This document shows, piece after piece, positions 1 through 10,952 of a stretch of 56,812 nt of DNA (positions within the stretch are counted from its first letter, which is position 1; each line of letters begins with the position of its first letter). Origin of the DNA: Nemertoderma westbladi (Eukaryota; Xenacoelomorpha; Nemertodermatida; Nemertodermatidae); the NCBI GenBank assembly GCA_032718475.1, contig JAUCBJ010007758.1, positions 1 to 56,812 of the forward strand, written 5' to 3'. Both the position numbers and the translations under genes were made by a program. A model generated the notes under the pieces. That model ran no database searches and was not told where the DNA came from. It saw nothing but the letters and a program-made list of their open reading frames with translations.

Positions 1-181
1 GCATGGTGGACAACCCATGACTTTCTTGAGACGCATCTTAAAGGACACTGGCCTTGAAGATGCGGATGATCTAGCAAATGTCATGGGTGATAGGGAGTTG
101 TGGCGGTGCGATTTTGTCGATAAGCCGGCACAGCATTCTTAAAAATGCAGCTGCAATGCAGCATGCCGATCCTAGTAGTAG
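1..181 (+). mobile_element. 3' end of an RTE-like LINE (5' part outside the window)
   Basis: The first 142 bases read in frame 2 as the last residues of a LINE reverse transcriptase (motifs QPMTFLRRILKDTGL and DRELWRCDFVDKPAQ, then TAA at 140-142). A non-coding tail follows and ends in CCTAGTAGTAG. The same coding end and tail occur at 51550-52291 on the other strand, where target-site duplications fix the 3' end, so this fragment ends at about 181. It belongs to the RTE-like endonuclease/RT elements common in invertebrates; the family name is inference from the protein style. Bases 182-595 hold no gene that I can support, only a possible TATA-like stretch near 493-500. Confidence 0.75.
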
Positions 182-595
182 GTCAGCCCATATACCCCTG
201 CAGCCAAGTATATGGGTCCTTAATCCAGGACCAAGGGCGTCCTTATCCCAGAACGAAGGGTGTCCTAGTTACAAGACAAGATTTGCCCTAGTTAAAGGGG
301 TCTATGCAGCTACAGGTGGCACCTCCTTTATGCTGCATGGAGGTGGCAAGTTTTCTTGATCAATGACCTAGAATACCTGACCTGACTGCACTCGTAACTC
401 TAACTCCAACTGACTCGTAAAACACGGTCCTTAACTGTGAAAAGTAAAGTAGGTAAATGTCCTATATTGCAAAACGAAATGTTTTTAGATTAACACCAGT
501 GGTTATATAAATTCATCCCTGCCCTAGTCGACACCTCCATTCGTCTTATCTCTCAGCACACCTTGGCGGCTCATTCTTTTACATGGTTTACATTG

Positions 596-1005
596 GGTGC
601 GCCAGATCTACTCCCCAATGGTGACTGCGCCACATCTACTCCCCATTAGTGGCTGCATCACATCTACTCCTAAGACCCAATGGTGGGTGCGCCAGATCTA
701 CTCCCCAATGGAGGCTGCTCAACATTTACTCTCCAATGGTGACTGCACCACATCTATCCCCAATGGTGGCTGCATCACCTCTACTACCCTATGGTCAACA
801 TCTACTTCCCATGGTGACTGCGCCACATCTACACCCCAATGGTCAACATTGACTCCCCTATGGTGGCTGCACCACATCTAGGCCTACACCCCAATGGTGG
901 ATGCACCACATCACCCAAACGGTGGCTGAATCCCATCTTCTCCCCAATGGTGCTGCACCACATCTACTCCCCAACTGTGGCTGTACCACTTTTCTATATA
1001 CACCA
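596..1005. repeat. Degenerate minisatellite, about 28-bp unit
   Basis: About fourteen imperfect copies of a unit like CTCCCCAATGGTGGCTGCAC followed by CACATCTA lie head to tail. Most units are 27-29 bp, with some fused or shortened units. The three short overlapping open frames here are products of the repeat and are not genes. Bases 1006-1440 hold no feature that I can identify. Confidence 0.8.
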
Positions 1006-1439
1006 TATTAACCCAACTTTATAAACCTAACGTAGACAAATGTATACAGTGGTTTATCAATAACACTACCAGCCTACCTGTACTGTAAAGTTTATCCTGG
1101 AAATATTATTATCTCATTGGACAATCCATCTTCAGAATACCCAATCAAAATTCTCAATATTCCGTTTCCAAAGCATTTAAATAAGCATATTTCCTATACC
1201 AGGTAGTCATCATCTCAATACCTGAAAACACGGTATCTAAAATCGTTCCTTGAAGCCTTCTACTACAATTATCCAATCAGAATCGGTAATTTATAAGTAA
1301 AGGAAGTGTGATAGTGCCTCAATTGGAGGAAACCAATTATAATTAGTTAAAATTATGCAATCCGTAGTGAAATAAATTCAGTGTATACAAAAATATACAG
1401 TCGGCCAGAAAGGGTTAAAGATTAGCCCTACACTACAGG

Positions 1440-2010
1440 GTGGCCTTAATATCCAATAGATGCGCTCTTGTCCTACCCAATGAACTTTCCCGCTGACTAT
1501 TGGCTTAACCTGATTAATTCTCATCTCGCCACTCTCTGTTGGCGTTGTCCCTTCGTGCTAGCCTTACTAGCTTGTTTGTCCCTCTGAGGTGGTTTGTCCT
1601 CTCACCTCTCTCTGTGGCTTACGGCGTGTGTCGCCCCAGTTGGTTGTGAGGTGAGATTATTATTGGTAATCGCACATAGCCAACTGTATTGGTAAAATGC
1701 CGCTAGTGCCATTTTCGGTGGGTAGTGCACGGAATTGAATCTGCTTACTGTAAACATTAAATTTTTTATCAATTTGTGCATCCTGTACTTGTATTTTTCG
1801 TCACAAATTGGCACATGTTCATAAATGCCAACAATGAATAGGATATGATATCGGAAATGATATGATATGATGAAGTAAATACATACTAATACTGTGATTG
1901 TTTGGATCATGGTGCCAAGCATGACCTTAAAGTATTGGCTGAACTGCTGTACTGGCTGACTGCCTGACCTTATATGGTAACTACATACTAAACTAATTGC
2001 TGTATTCAAC
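1440..2010 (+). other. Possible 5' untranslated region of the CR1-like LINE
   Basis: This stretch directly precedes the ATG of the LINE ORF1 remnant at 2011 and has a C/T-rich, less AT-biased composition than its surroundings. No second copy exists in the window to define its edges. The assignment is inference from position only. Confidence 0.3.
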
Positions 2011-2974
2011 ATGCCCAATTGCGTTGATTGTGGTACTATTCAAGCGAAAGCCAAACTCACCGCCGCTGGTCTCTGCACGAAATGCCGGGACTCGCGAATA
2101 CCATCTCCATGTCCGCGTCAGCCTGTCAAAACTAGTGGGACGGCAACGGAGACCGCAAAGGCCAAGAAGGCTGTTAACCGTCAGTCTATCCCTATCCGTA
2201 CCAGCAACACCTTCAGCCTTATAAGTACAAACTCTTCCGCAGATGAGGATTGTTGTGTAGTCTGCAGCAAGAAGGCTTCTCACAACAGTCTACAATGCTA
2301 CAGGTGCTCCAAATGGGAGCACTCGAATCATTCAAAGAAATCCTCAATGGTCTATAATGCTCTCTTTTCATTGGACTCCTTGGTTTTCTTTTGTGTCAAC
2401 TGTCGTGACTCGCCTCTAATTGTGGAAATGAACGGAGGTAGCAACAGCAACCCTGGCGATCAGAGAATCGACACTATATTTTTATGCTCACAACTAAACG
2501 ACCTTCATCGGTTTATTGTTGGTGACGCAGCCAGCAATACATCAGTTAAAAACGATACTGCTGATGTTTGCGGGGAGTGGTCTAAGCAAAAAGGCAAAAG
2601 GATACAGGGATGGAACACTACATCCAACGACAAAAGTAAATCGAATGTTTGTTCGGCTACAGTGACAGGAAATCTCGAAGAGAAGATACAAAACTGTGTT
2701 ACCAGTTTGTAGCTTCATTGCTCGAATCTATTGGGTGTAAACCACGGGAACCTTGCTCTGTTGTCCGTCACAGATAATCACCGAACTCAATTCGCCCGGG
2801 ATTGATTGAAATCAAATTTATATCTGCCTTGGATCGGGATGCATCACTAGCAAACTGCCGTAAAATCGCTAAGATTGAAGAATATAAAAATATTTTCCTT
2901 CGCCCAAATACCTCCACAGAAGTGCGAGACCATTGGGATGTGTTGCGTGCCCACTGCTTTTATGTAGCAAATTA
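2011..2974 (+). pseudogene. ORF1 of a CR1/L2-like LINE with a PHD-like zinc finger, frameshifted
   Basis: The ATG at 2011 opens a 233-residue frame ending at 2712. Residues about 80-132 form a Cys/His array (CCVVC, then CYRC, a WEH motif, then CVNC), the spacing of the PHD-like finger found in ORF1 proteins of CR1/L2-type non-LTR elements. A shorter Cys pair array (CVDC, CTKC) lies at the N terminus. After 2700 the LINE ORF1 C-terminal reading continues in another frame as FVASLLESIGCKPREP, then (past one TAA) GLIEIKFISALDRDAS and EEYKNIFLRPNTS, to TAG near 2974. That is one frameshift plus one nonsense codon. ORF1p binds the element's RNA. The copy is dead; no RT follows it directly. Confidence 0.65.
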
Positions 2975-4175
2975 GTACAAATCAATGTGTCGATATTTAG
3001 ATAATTTACTTTAATTACAAATTCGTACTCAATAAATATATTACTTAATTTTAAGCCATAGCATAAGACGTTGTGTATATTTTATGTGAGTTTTTACTTG
3101 TAATTTTAAATCGAAGATTTTATTGTTCAATCGCTGCTATGACTGTGGGGCGAGCCACGAAGTGAGTGAGCCTTAGCGTAGTGGTACCATTAATCAACCT
3201 GTCGTTCTGTCGTTCTGTCGTTCTGTCGTTCTGTCGTTCTGTCGTGTTCAATTTTAAACGTTAATAACTCGGCCAATCTTTGATGAAATCTATCCAAACT
3301 TGGTACACATGTTGTTTGGCAAAAGTTTAGAAATTTTCCAAGTAGAATTTCCGTGTGGCCTTCGAGAAGCTAAGATAATAGCAGTTAATTAGTTAATTAA
3401 GTTGATTGCGGTGAAAACGCCATTTTCAACCTGCCTTTTAAAGGAAATTAATTGTTTTACAGTATAAGATTTAAATAATTATACTTAAAAATTATACAGA
3501 TATAATCCCCATACGCCATTCTATTATAGTTTTTAATTAGTTTAAGTGATTTGCTTTAATAAATGTGTCTTTAATTGATCTAAACGTAATTAAACCGCAC
3601 AATTATTGAGTACAAATTTAATCCTTCCCATTATTGGTCAAGTCTCTGCTGGTGTGGAGCTAGCTGCTGGGAGTTGTGGCTGTAGACTAACCTGAGAGGA
3701 ATTGTAATAGAGGCAACCATAGTATTGCTATTCCAGCCCAATCACTGAATTGTGTTTATTATAGGCTGGACGGGCCGCATAACCGTTCGACTATTACTAC
3801 TATTGCTATCTCAGTTAAATGACAGATATAATAACATAAATACCATCCATGGTATGGCTGTTGTGTAGGCTTATCTGAAATAGTTTATTCCACAATGTAT
3901 ATGTCTGGTTATTTTTTAATTGAATTTTTGCAAAGTAGTAAAATTAATGTTCTTAAAAATAATATTATTATTTTATATGTAACCTAGGAAATTAGCTACA
4001 TTTTTTCGCTGCAGCTTTAAGAGTGTACATTGATTTAATATTATTTCAATACCCATATTACTACATCGGCATAAGATGCGTTGGCGTTGTATCACACATC
4101 TCCACATATCACACATCTCCACATAGATGTATCAACAGTTACTCGCACAGTTTCGAAACTTCGCATAGTTATAAC

Positions 4176-4475
4176 TGTATAAAGATCGTCAGTCTGCGTT
4201 TAGGAAAAATATTTTATGACAAAACAGGACAAGCGACGAGCGCAACGAGGCATATAATGAAGACGAGTACTGCGTTGACTAAATTATTATATAAACCACC
4301 TGGCTTCACATATTGATCGCATCCCTAGTTATTATTATTATAAAGATCGTCCTAGCCTGCGTTTAAGAAATATATTTAAATACAAAACAGGACGAACGCA
4401 AAGAGACTTATAATGAAAACGAGTACTGCGTTTATTATATTCCTATAAACCACCTGGCTTTGCATATTTAACGTG
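4176..4475. repeat. Two tandem copies of a ~145-bp sequence
   Basis: The block from TATAAAGATCGTC through ACGAGTACTGCGTT to ATAAACCACCTGGCTT occurs at about 4176-4315 and again at about 4339-4472, with roughly 80% identity by eye. It lies inside the element proposed at 3145-4712. No protein is encoded. Confidence 0.65.
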
Positions 4476-4548
4476 CGATTGGAAATAAGTTCGTGCTACC
4501 CTTCCGTGGGTGGTAGATGTCGCGGTTATGTATTGGTGGTTGGGAAGG

Positions 4549-4568
4549 GTGGGGGGGGGGGGGGGGGA
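4549..4568. repeat. Poly-G run
   Basis: About 18-20 consecutive G residues. Runs of this length are prone to length error in assemblies and can form G-quadruplexes. Confidence 0.8.
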
Positions 4569-4789
4569 TTAAAAGGGGTGAACACGTACTGTCCACCTTT
4601 CTTTGATTGATTGGTGGTGTGGGTAAATTTCTCAAAACCTGATTTTGTGATACAGTCGCTGCATTTTAATTTGTATATAATAACTAGGCCTCGTGCTGCG
4701 CGAAGTCCCCACGAACGTGTGATGTTTCCGCGATATCCTAATAATATAATATAATATAATATAATGGTAGCTAGTGTTTTAGGTAAGTT

Positions 4790-5440
4790 TAGATAGTAAT
4801 TTCAACACTGGTTCCGACATCGTGTCGAGCTGGGAGAACGACTTAGGGGTGACCTTCCAAAACACCCTTACTTTCGGAAAACACATAGCTACCATCGCAA
4901 AGAAAGCCAACGGAGTTACAGGTCTAATTGCTCGCACTTTTAAACATCTGGACGGGAATACATTAATTAACCTCTGCAAAGCCCTTGTGAGACCGATCTT
5001 GGAGTACGTCTCTACAGTCTGGTCACCTTACCGCATTAGCGAAATTCGGCTTCTAGAATTGGTCCAACACCGTTTTACCGGATATTTGCAATCTACCATA
5101 CCTGGCTTGATTGAAACGGCTCGGTCTCCCGACTCTTGAATATTGCCGTTATCACGCCGACCTCATCCAGGTGTACCATTACCTTTCTGGTATCGACAAC
5201 GCGGACTGCAGCATGTTTGAACTTTCCACGAATGGTCTACGTGGCCACTCATTCTAGCTCCAGAAACCCCATGCTCGGCTGCTGTAGAGGAACTCAACAT
5301 GTCACTTTCGAGTTATAGATCCCTGGAACTCGCTATCCGATTATGTTGTCACCGCCCCCAACCTTAACTCTTTTAAAACCCGTTTAAACTCCCACTATAA
5401 AGATTTCCCACTCAAGTTTACCCCATCATGGTGGTCTGTG
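4790..5440 (+). pseudogene. C-terminal end of a CR1/jockey-like LINE reverse transcriptase
   Basis: Frame 1 reads NTGSDIVSSWENDLGVTF, then HIATIAKKANGVTGLIAR, then LCKALVRPILEYVSTVW, the typical thumb and connection region after the RT core of CR1/jockey-type LINEs. After 5110 the homologous reading moves to another frame (RLGLPTLEYCRYHADLIQVY) and later resumes as NSLSDYVVTAPNLNSFKTRL, ending in KFTPSWWSV and a stop near 5438. At least two frameshifts and several stops make it a fossil. The RT catalytic core is absent. It could belong to the same family as the ORF1 remnant at 2011, but nothing joins them. Confidence 0.75.
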
Positions 5441-6131
5441 TAATAGTATTTAACTTACAACAGTAACTCCCAACTTCTTACTTTTTATAATTTTTAGACT
5501 ACTTTTTAACTTAAATTAAAAAATTTTTTATCATCATCCCATTACACACTTTTGTCCTCATACACACACTTTACGTTTTAACTACTACTTTATAGAATGA
5601 TATTTTATATTATATTGTAATAACTAATATGTCATCTGTACTTTTAATTGGATTGAACCTATTTACTTGACGTTTTCAAACATTTTAATAGTTTTTACAC
5701 ACAGCTACAGTAGAGCTTATACTGTTTTAATTAAAGTTTTTACTCAGGTTAATTTTTATTTTTTAATTATAATTAAATAACGAAACTAAGTTTTTTAAGA
5801 TGTATAAATATGTGTGCCCAATTTGTTACAACGTCTATTTTATTTTTTATTACTTGTATCCATCATCATTTCATCATTATTCATCATTTGAAACTCGGTT
5901 TTTAGATGCACTTACTTATATTTTAATTACTGTATTGTAAATAATTTTTAGCCAGTTAGTTTAAGTTTGACTTTATGCCACATACTATAAAATTATTTTT
6001 TAATTACTGTATTGTAAATAATTTTTAACGTTTATGGGATTTTATATTTAGTCTGAACAGGTACAATATCATTAAGCTTATGCTTCCTTTTACCTTATAT
6101 TAAACAAACAAACATTAAACATCGTACTTCC

Positions 6132-6582
6132 CTCTATAAATATTTTGAAGTCGCTAGTTCTTATTACTATTTCTATAGAAAATGTTCCAGAATATGTTAG
6201 CTATTCATTTTAAAAAAAGGAATTATGTTCTAGAAGAAATATTTGTTGTTCTAGAACATTTTTTAGAAAAAAATCTGGATTCTACTTAAAACGCATGGAA
6301 TTGTACCGAAACGTGTTTAAAATCCATAAAAAAATTGTGAAAAAATACGTTTCAGAACGATTCTATGCGTTTTAAATAGAATCCAGATTTGTTCTTTCCT
6401 AAAAATATAAATATTAGCTATAATATAATAATAATATATATATATATATAATATAATATATTAATATATTAATATATATATATATTAATATATATATCTA
6501 TATAATAATAGCTAACAAGTTCTTTAACATTTTCGATACAAATAGTAATAAGAACTAGCTACTATTAAATATTTATAGGAAC
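6132..6582. mobile_element. Foldback (MITE-like) element with two nested inverted repeats
   Basis: Outer arms at about 6132-6190 and 6524-6582 share GCTAGTTCTTATTACTATTT in opposite orientation, with flanking similarity. Inner arms AATCTGGATTCTACTTAAAA (6272-6297) and its near complement (6364-6390) are nested within. A TA-dinucleotide tract lies at 6415-6505. There is no coding capacity. The single-stranded form would fold into a long cruciform, as foldback or MITE elements do; I cannot define a target duplication. Confidence 0.6.
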
Positions 6583-7437
6583 CAGTCAGGATGTCGGAAC
6601 CAGGGTTGAAATTACTAGCTAAACCTACCTAAAACACTAGCTATCATTAGTTTATATCAATCTACTTATGTTCTAGAACATTGACCAATATATAAAAACC
6701 CCTAAAAAGCTGTGAACTGTATTATTGTACACTGCAAGTCAGCAAGTGTAAGCAAGGTGGAAATTTCAGCCTACTGTTTTAAAACAACTGGGGGCAGTAA
6801 CCAGGCTGTGATGCTATGAATGTAAATTTCATTACACAATTATGACTTAAATTGTAATTACATTATATGATAATAAATAGCTAAATTTGTAGTGAAAATA
6901 ATGTAAAAGGTGTGAGAATAATGTAGAGCTGATTGTTTAACGCCTTTTCTATTGAAGGAGTTAAAATAATGATTTATTTTAAAATGAAGCTTATATTTTG
7001 TCAATATTCTAGAAATTTTGGCGCCAATAATAATCTAACCGTAGGACGAAATGAAAAATTGAGTTGAAATTCGGAATCAGCTACCCCAAATTGACGTAGG
7101 AAAATTTCGGAAGATTCTGAGAATAAATTTGTGCTCTAAAAATCAGAAGAAAAAAAAAATCCAAAACATTTTTATTTCCGACTTTTCCAAATGAGGTACA
7201 CCAGTAGCGATTGAAACTATAAGGTTTTTATTTGAAGGAATTCAAAAAAATGAATAGAACTCGAGTAACTCGACATCCGGTAATAGTTTATTGTATGAAA
7301 TGTATCATTTATTATCGATTTACATAAAATGAAATAAAACCAATAAAGTTTAACGAATTAATTTGTTACTTTAAATCGCACAACAACATTGTAATTATCG
7401 TTTCAGTTTCAGTTTATAGAATGAGTTACTCAGGAGT

Positions 7438-8011
7438 CTAGAAGAAGTAGAAAACTCCAACTATCGGTAGAATGAATGCAGTCATCGTGACTCGGTTGGT
7501 ATCAGCGGCGTTGCAGAGATCGACGTCGCAGCAAACAACAGTGGCGTCGGCCAATCCCATTTTTTCATAAGCAAGTTTCATATCATTTTGAAGTTTCCCT
7601 TCTTCACATGCGCCTTTCAATGTCTCCTCTATGCACCTTTTGGCAACGTCCTTTCCCCCTTTGAAAGTGACGGTCATCTAAATAGCAAACAATTTTAATA
7701 AATAAACCGTAGCCGCCAATAAAGTAATTTAGTCACAGGCCTAGCTAATACATCAGTACTAGTAGGGCTAACTTATTACACATAATTATTTTACAATAAT
7801 TATAGGTATTATAACTAACGCATTTCACACACGGCTTGAAAGGTCGATCGTTGGTTTCATTGGTTTCCACAAACTTTCTAAATGATGGGAGTCCAGGGTG
7901 CCCCTCCGGTAAATCTCTAGCATCCGCTACAGGTCCCTCTATTCCAGTCATACACTTCAACGCCTCGTTGCTTCCCACCGCTACAGCCAGTATCAACCAG
8001 TAGTTGTACAT
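7438..8011 (-). CDS. Ly6/uPAR-type (three-finger) GPI-anchored protein, two exons
   Basis: Exon 1 is 8011-7820 (ATG to a phase-0 donor GTTAGT), the intron is 7819-7678 (142 bp, acceptor CTATTTAG), and exon 2 is 7677-7438 (TAG stop), giving 143 residues. The protein begins with a signal peptide (MYNYWLILAVAVGS), then LKCMTG. Cysteines follow at about 61, 64, 76 and 83, and the hallmark CCDVDLCN lies near 103-110. It ends in a hydrophobic tail (TAFILPIVGVFYFF) suited to GPI attachment. This order matches LU-domain proteins, which act at the cell surface; the ligand is unknown. The first loop has fewer cysteines than usual. AATAAA signals lie downstream on the minus strand (near 7288-7313). It is the only spliced, intact host gene that I can support here. 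Both exons keep frame, so it is probably functional. Confidence 0.8.
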
Positions 8012-8227
8012 CGCGAAGTTCAGTTAGTATCTTATCTGGGATGCCGTACACCGAATAAATAGTTTAGTCGTTAAATAAAATAACGGCTATTGTTCTATCT
8101 TTATGAGCTGCTATGGTAACAACTAGTTCAATTTAAATAGGCCTAATAATAAAATGATATAAGCTGTAATAATAAACGTATAAGCTGGACTGGGTGACAG
8201 GAGTTCAACTACAGTCCCGCTCTCAAA

Positions 8228-8430
8228 AAGCATTCCTTTGATCAAACATTGATCAAACTTTGATCAAACATTGATCAAAGTTTGATCAAAATGTGTCCAT
8301 AGAATATCATTGAAAGTAGCATTGACATTGAAATGACATTGATGGCATATTGAAATGACCTTGAAATCGATGGACCAAAATTCCAGACTTTCTGTCTCAT
8401 ATTGAAATGACATTGAAATGATTTCAAGGT
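8228..8430. repeat. Short interspersed tandem motifs (TTGATCAAA and ATTGAAATGACATTGA)
   Basis: TTTGATCAAACATTGATCAA and variants repeat about five times at 8236-8290, so the palindrome TTGATCAA recurs about every 10-11 bp. A looser repeat of TTGAAATGACATTGA follows at 8315-8425. It lies upstream of the Ly6-type gene. I see no gene in 8012-9042. Confidence 0.6.
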
Positions 8431-8854
8431 AACAGTTTACATCGCTCTTCTGCGGCATGCCTTTGAACTCAGATTCCCGCCGAGAACTGGCTTTTGTTAA
8501 TGGCCAAGCCGCGATGTGATTGACAGGGCGGTGGATGGAGCTTGCTTGACTTTGTGGATGGACAGCGATAGGATTTACAAGGCGGTGTTATGGTAGTGTC
8601 CCAGACTGAGTTTTGTTCTTGTAGGGCAGGGCCTATTATTACACCGACAACTAGTTCAGAAAAACAGCCTTTGGAATATTTTTAATTTATTGTTATATTA
8701 GAAATTGTTTCAATGTTCCTTAAATCAGAATCAAGGCCAAAGACCTCCATTGACGTAGCAGCGCGATGGCTGCCGTTGCATTGCATTTGCTTATACAGTA
8801 ATTGTGTAAATTCGACAAGCTTCCTTCCTGCCCCTGCCTCTAATTATACTAATA

Positions 8855-8912
8855 AATGTAAATAAATAAATAAATAAATCCAAGCGCCAGCGCCAGCGCC
8901 AGCGCCAGCGCA
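8855..8912. repeat. Microsatellites (AAAT)n and (GCCAGC)n
   Basis: Tandem AAAT at about 8856-8878 is followed by tandem GCCAGC at about 8884-8911. Confidence 0.8.
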
Positions 8913-9042
8913 CCCCCTAAAATACCTTCTAAAAATTTATGTAATTTAATTTTAATACTCTGATAAGGAAATTTTATTGAAAACCTAATTTGTTTTAAAG
9001 TAAACTATGTTATGTACATCATTAGTTACGTATTTTTTAATG

Positions 9043-9139
9043 TGGGGCGAGCCACGAAGTTGGCGGAGCCTTAGCGAATTGACACTGTTAGGGGGTGGGT
9101 CAATTTATGCAAATAGTTGTCGTCGTCGTCGTCGTCGTT

Positions 9140-9211
<72 letters not shown>

Positions 9212-9634
9212 GTCGTTGTCGTCGTCGTCGTCGTCGTCGTTGTCGTCGTCGTCGTCGTTACGATTTTGACATGCTAATAACTTTGTCGGATTTAAAGCTG
9301 CCAAGTTGAAAATTTGTAGGTATCAATATGAGCAAAAGTTGAGATTTTTGAGAGACTTTCAGACACCATCAGTGCAATGGTCTCCCGCTAGAGGGCCACA
9401 TGTCTAAACATTAAATGCCCTCCAATTTCTTTGCTTTTAATCCGTTTAAGCTGAAACTTGGCAGATATGTATTAGACTATTAGCTGTGACTTTCAAAGGA
9501 GGCGAATCCATCTGCAGTTCTCCAGTCTGCCGCTAGAGGGCCAACGTGACTATTTGCATAAATTGACCTACCCCCTAACAGTGTCAATTCGCTAAGGCTC
9601 TGCCAACTTTGTGCTGCGCGAAGTCCCCACTTCG
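9043..9634. mobile_element. Foldback MITE with ~57-bp inverted repeats and a (CGT)n tract
   Basis: The left arm at 9058-9117 (GGAGCCTTAGCGAATTGACA to TTATGCAAATAGT) is matched almost base for base in reverse complement at 9549-9606. Outside the arms lie GTGGGGCGAGCCACGAAGTT and GTGCTGCGCGAAGTCCCCAC. Just inside the left arm is about 140 bp of CGT triplets (9117-9258) with a few TGT interruptions. The right end can also form the local hairpin CGAAGT-CCCC-ACTTCG. There is no transposase; it is non-autonomous. The long poly-Asp, poly-Val and poly-Arg frames are triplet-repeat artefacts. A microsatellite next to an inverted end resembles some Helentron/'pearl'-like invertebrate elements, but that is only a suggestion. 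Confidence 0.7.
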
Positions 9635-10225
9635 TGTCAATTTAATCGTCTAGTATCAATTCTTGCGGGCTAATACACTTTATTTTCGGGCTAAGGATGC
9701 CCTGCCCACTGGCTAAGAAAGCTTGCGGGTAAACGATTCCCATTTTGCGGGCTAAGAATTCCCGCGGGCTAAGTCATCACCCAACCGAACATACAGTTGA
9801 CTGTAACTGCTTTACTCGCATCTCTGTAACCACAAACCAAATGCTGTGATTCACAGTATGCGATTTCACCGTGCTGTCACCGCAAGTGTATCTGAGAACA
9901 GGCCCATTACTGGTACAGCTACAATTAGTTTCAAAAAATTAATGTAAAACATCAAAAGGAGCAGGTTAAAAGGGTTGTGTTTTCTAACCAAAACAACAAA
10001 CCAAAGTAGATTTCATCGATTTTCGCTGGAGAACTTTTTTATTTGCGACCAACTGGCGCAACTATTTGCAAGATAAGGTAGAAATTTTAATTAATCTCGA
10101 GACAAATACAACGTCTGTTTAATTTTTTTTGGGCAAACAGAAAAGTCCTCCATGTTGAAATTTTAGTAAGAAGGTTTAGTGTAATAAATTAGTTTAATAC
10201 ACATTACTACCTGCATAGTTCCATA

Positions 10226-10452
10226 TATTACCCCCCCCCCCCCCCCCCCAAGGATCTAGCCATTGGCCAGCCAGGTTACAATGCGAAGCTTTCTGTTTAG
10301 AAAAATGCTTTTGTTTCAGAAAATTTGAAATGTGGATCTTTAATATATATTATTTTTTTTTCTCATTTCAACTGGAAAGGGTTTTTCAGTATGCTTTCAA
10401 ATGGCCTCCCCCTCGCTCGGTACGCTAGTTGCCCCCCCCCCCCCCCCCCCCC
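10226..10452. repeat. Two poly-C runs flanking ~185 bp
   Basis: Poly-C of about 20 bases lies at 10230-10249 and again at 10433-10452. The second run directly abuts the first base of the LTR at 10453. Bases 9635-10225 hold no gene that I can support; short AAGAATTCCCGCGGGCTAAG-type motifs at 9665-9775 ('gcgggctaag') repeat about four times. Confidence 0.7.
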
Positions 10453-10952
10453 TGTAAAAGCTTTTGCGTAATTAGCCGGTTATTTTCCCGTAAAGTACTC
10501 TGTAGTTGATTTACCAGGCATAAAAAGGCCGTGTCCTTACTGTACTGGTGTTTTAGAGGACATAAAAGCCATTTCTTCTGTATTTGTACTTTAGAGGACA
10601 TAATCCGCAATTTCGTGACGCAATAAGCTAGATACTCTTGAAAACAGTGTCGCTACCATGACGACGGCTAACAGCTGATATTGCCACGTCGACATTTCTT
10701 TGTTCTTTGTTCTCTCGTTGTTCGGTCGACCAATCAGAGCGTTTTTTGTCTCTGTGTTGGAGGTGGATACAGAAACTCAGTAATTCAGTGTTATGTTTTT
10801 GCCCAGAGCCTAAGAACACCGGCTTTTGGCACCTCCGTGTTTCAGTCTTTAGCTTAACATTAGTAGGCTTAATCATAGAACGTATATCTGTTATCAATCC
10901 ATGACTTACTAACCATATCTTACCATACAAACTATAATCATTCATGCCTTAA

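Larger units (their letters stand above)
3145..4712. mobile_element. Possible non-autonomous element related to the one at 9043-9634
   Basis: The left edge (GTGGGGCGAGCCACGAAGTG, then GAGCCTTAGCG) and the right edge (GTGCTGCGCGAAGTCCCCAC) match the two edges of the element at 9043-9634. As there, a short tandem repeat lies just inside the left end: about five to six copies of GTCGTTCT at 3199-3244. The interior is AT-rich and has no coding potential that I recognise. That the two edges bound one element is inferred from the other copy; it may be a composite. Confidence 0.4.
4763..6646. repeat. ~57-bp inverted repeat arms (4763-4820 and 6591-6646) around a LINE fragment
   Basis: The sequence ATGGTAGCTAGTGTTTTAGG and the following 38 bases to GTTCCGACAT recur in reverse complement at 6591-6646 with only a few mismatches. 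The left arm overlaps the start of the LINE coding fragment, so the arms may be a LINE-derived inverted duplication and not transposon termini. Bases 5440-6120 between them are AT-rich with repeated TTAATTACTGTATTGTAAAT (about 5925 and 6002). Confidence 0.6.

Noticed and set aside
597-1024. Three overlapping 60-94-aa frames
   Set aside because: They are frames through a 28-bp minisatellite, with repetitive peptides and no start context.
1993-2283. Minus-strand frames over the LINE ORF1
   Set aside because: The plus strand has the PHD-like finger and LINE ORF1 C-terminal motifs; the minus frame has no recognisable features.
6400-6505. AT-rich tract as a replication origin
   Set aside because: It is a TA-dinucleotide repeat at the centre of a foldback element; nothing specific supports an origin.
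9007-9309. Long frames of poly-Asp, poly-Val and Arg/Cys on both strands
   Set aside because: They are translations of a CGT triplet microsatellite inside a foldback element.
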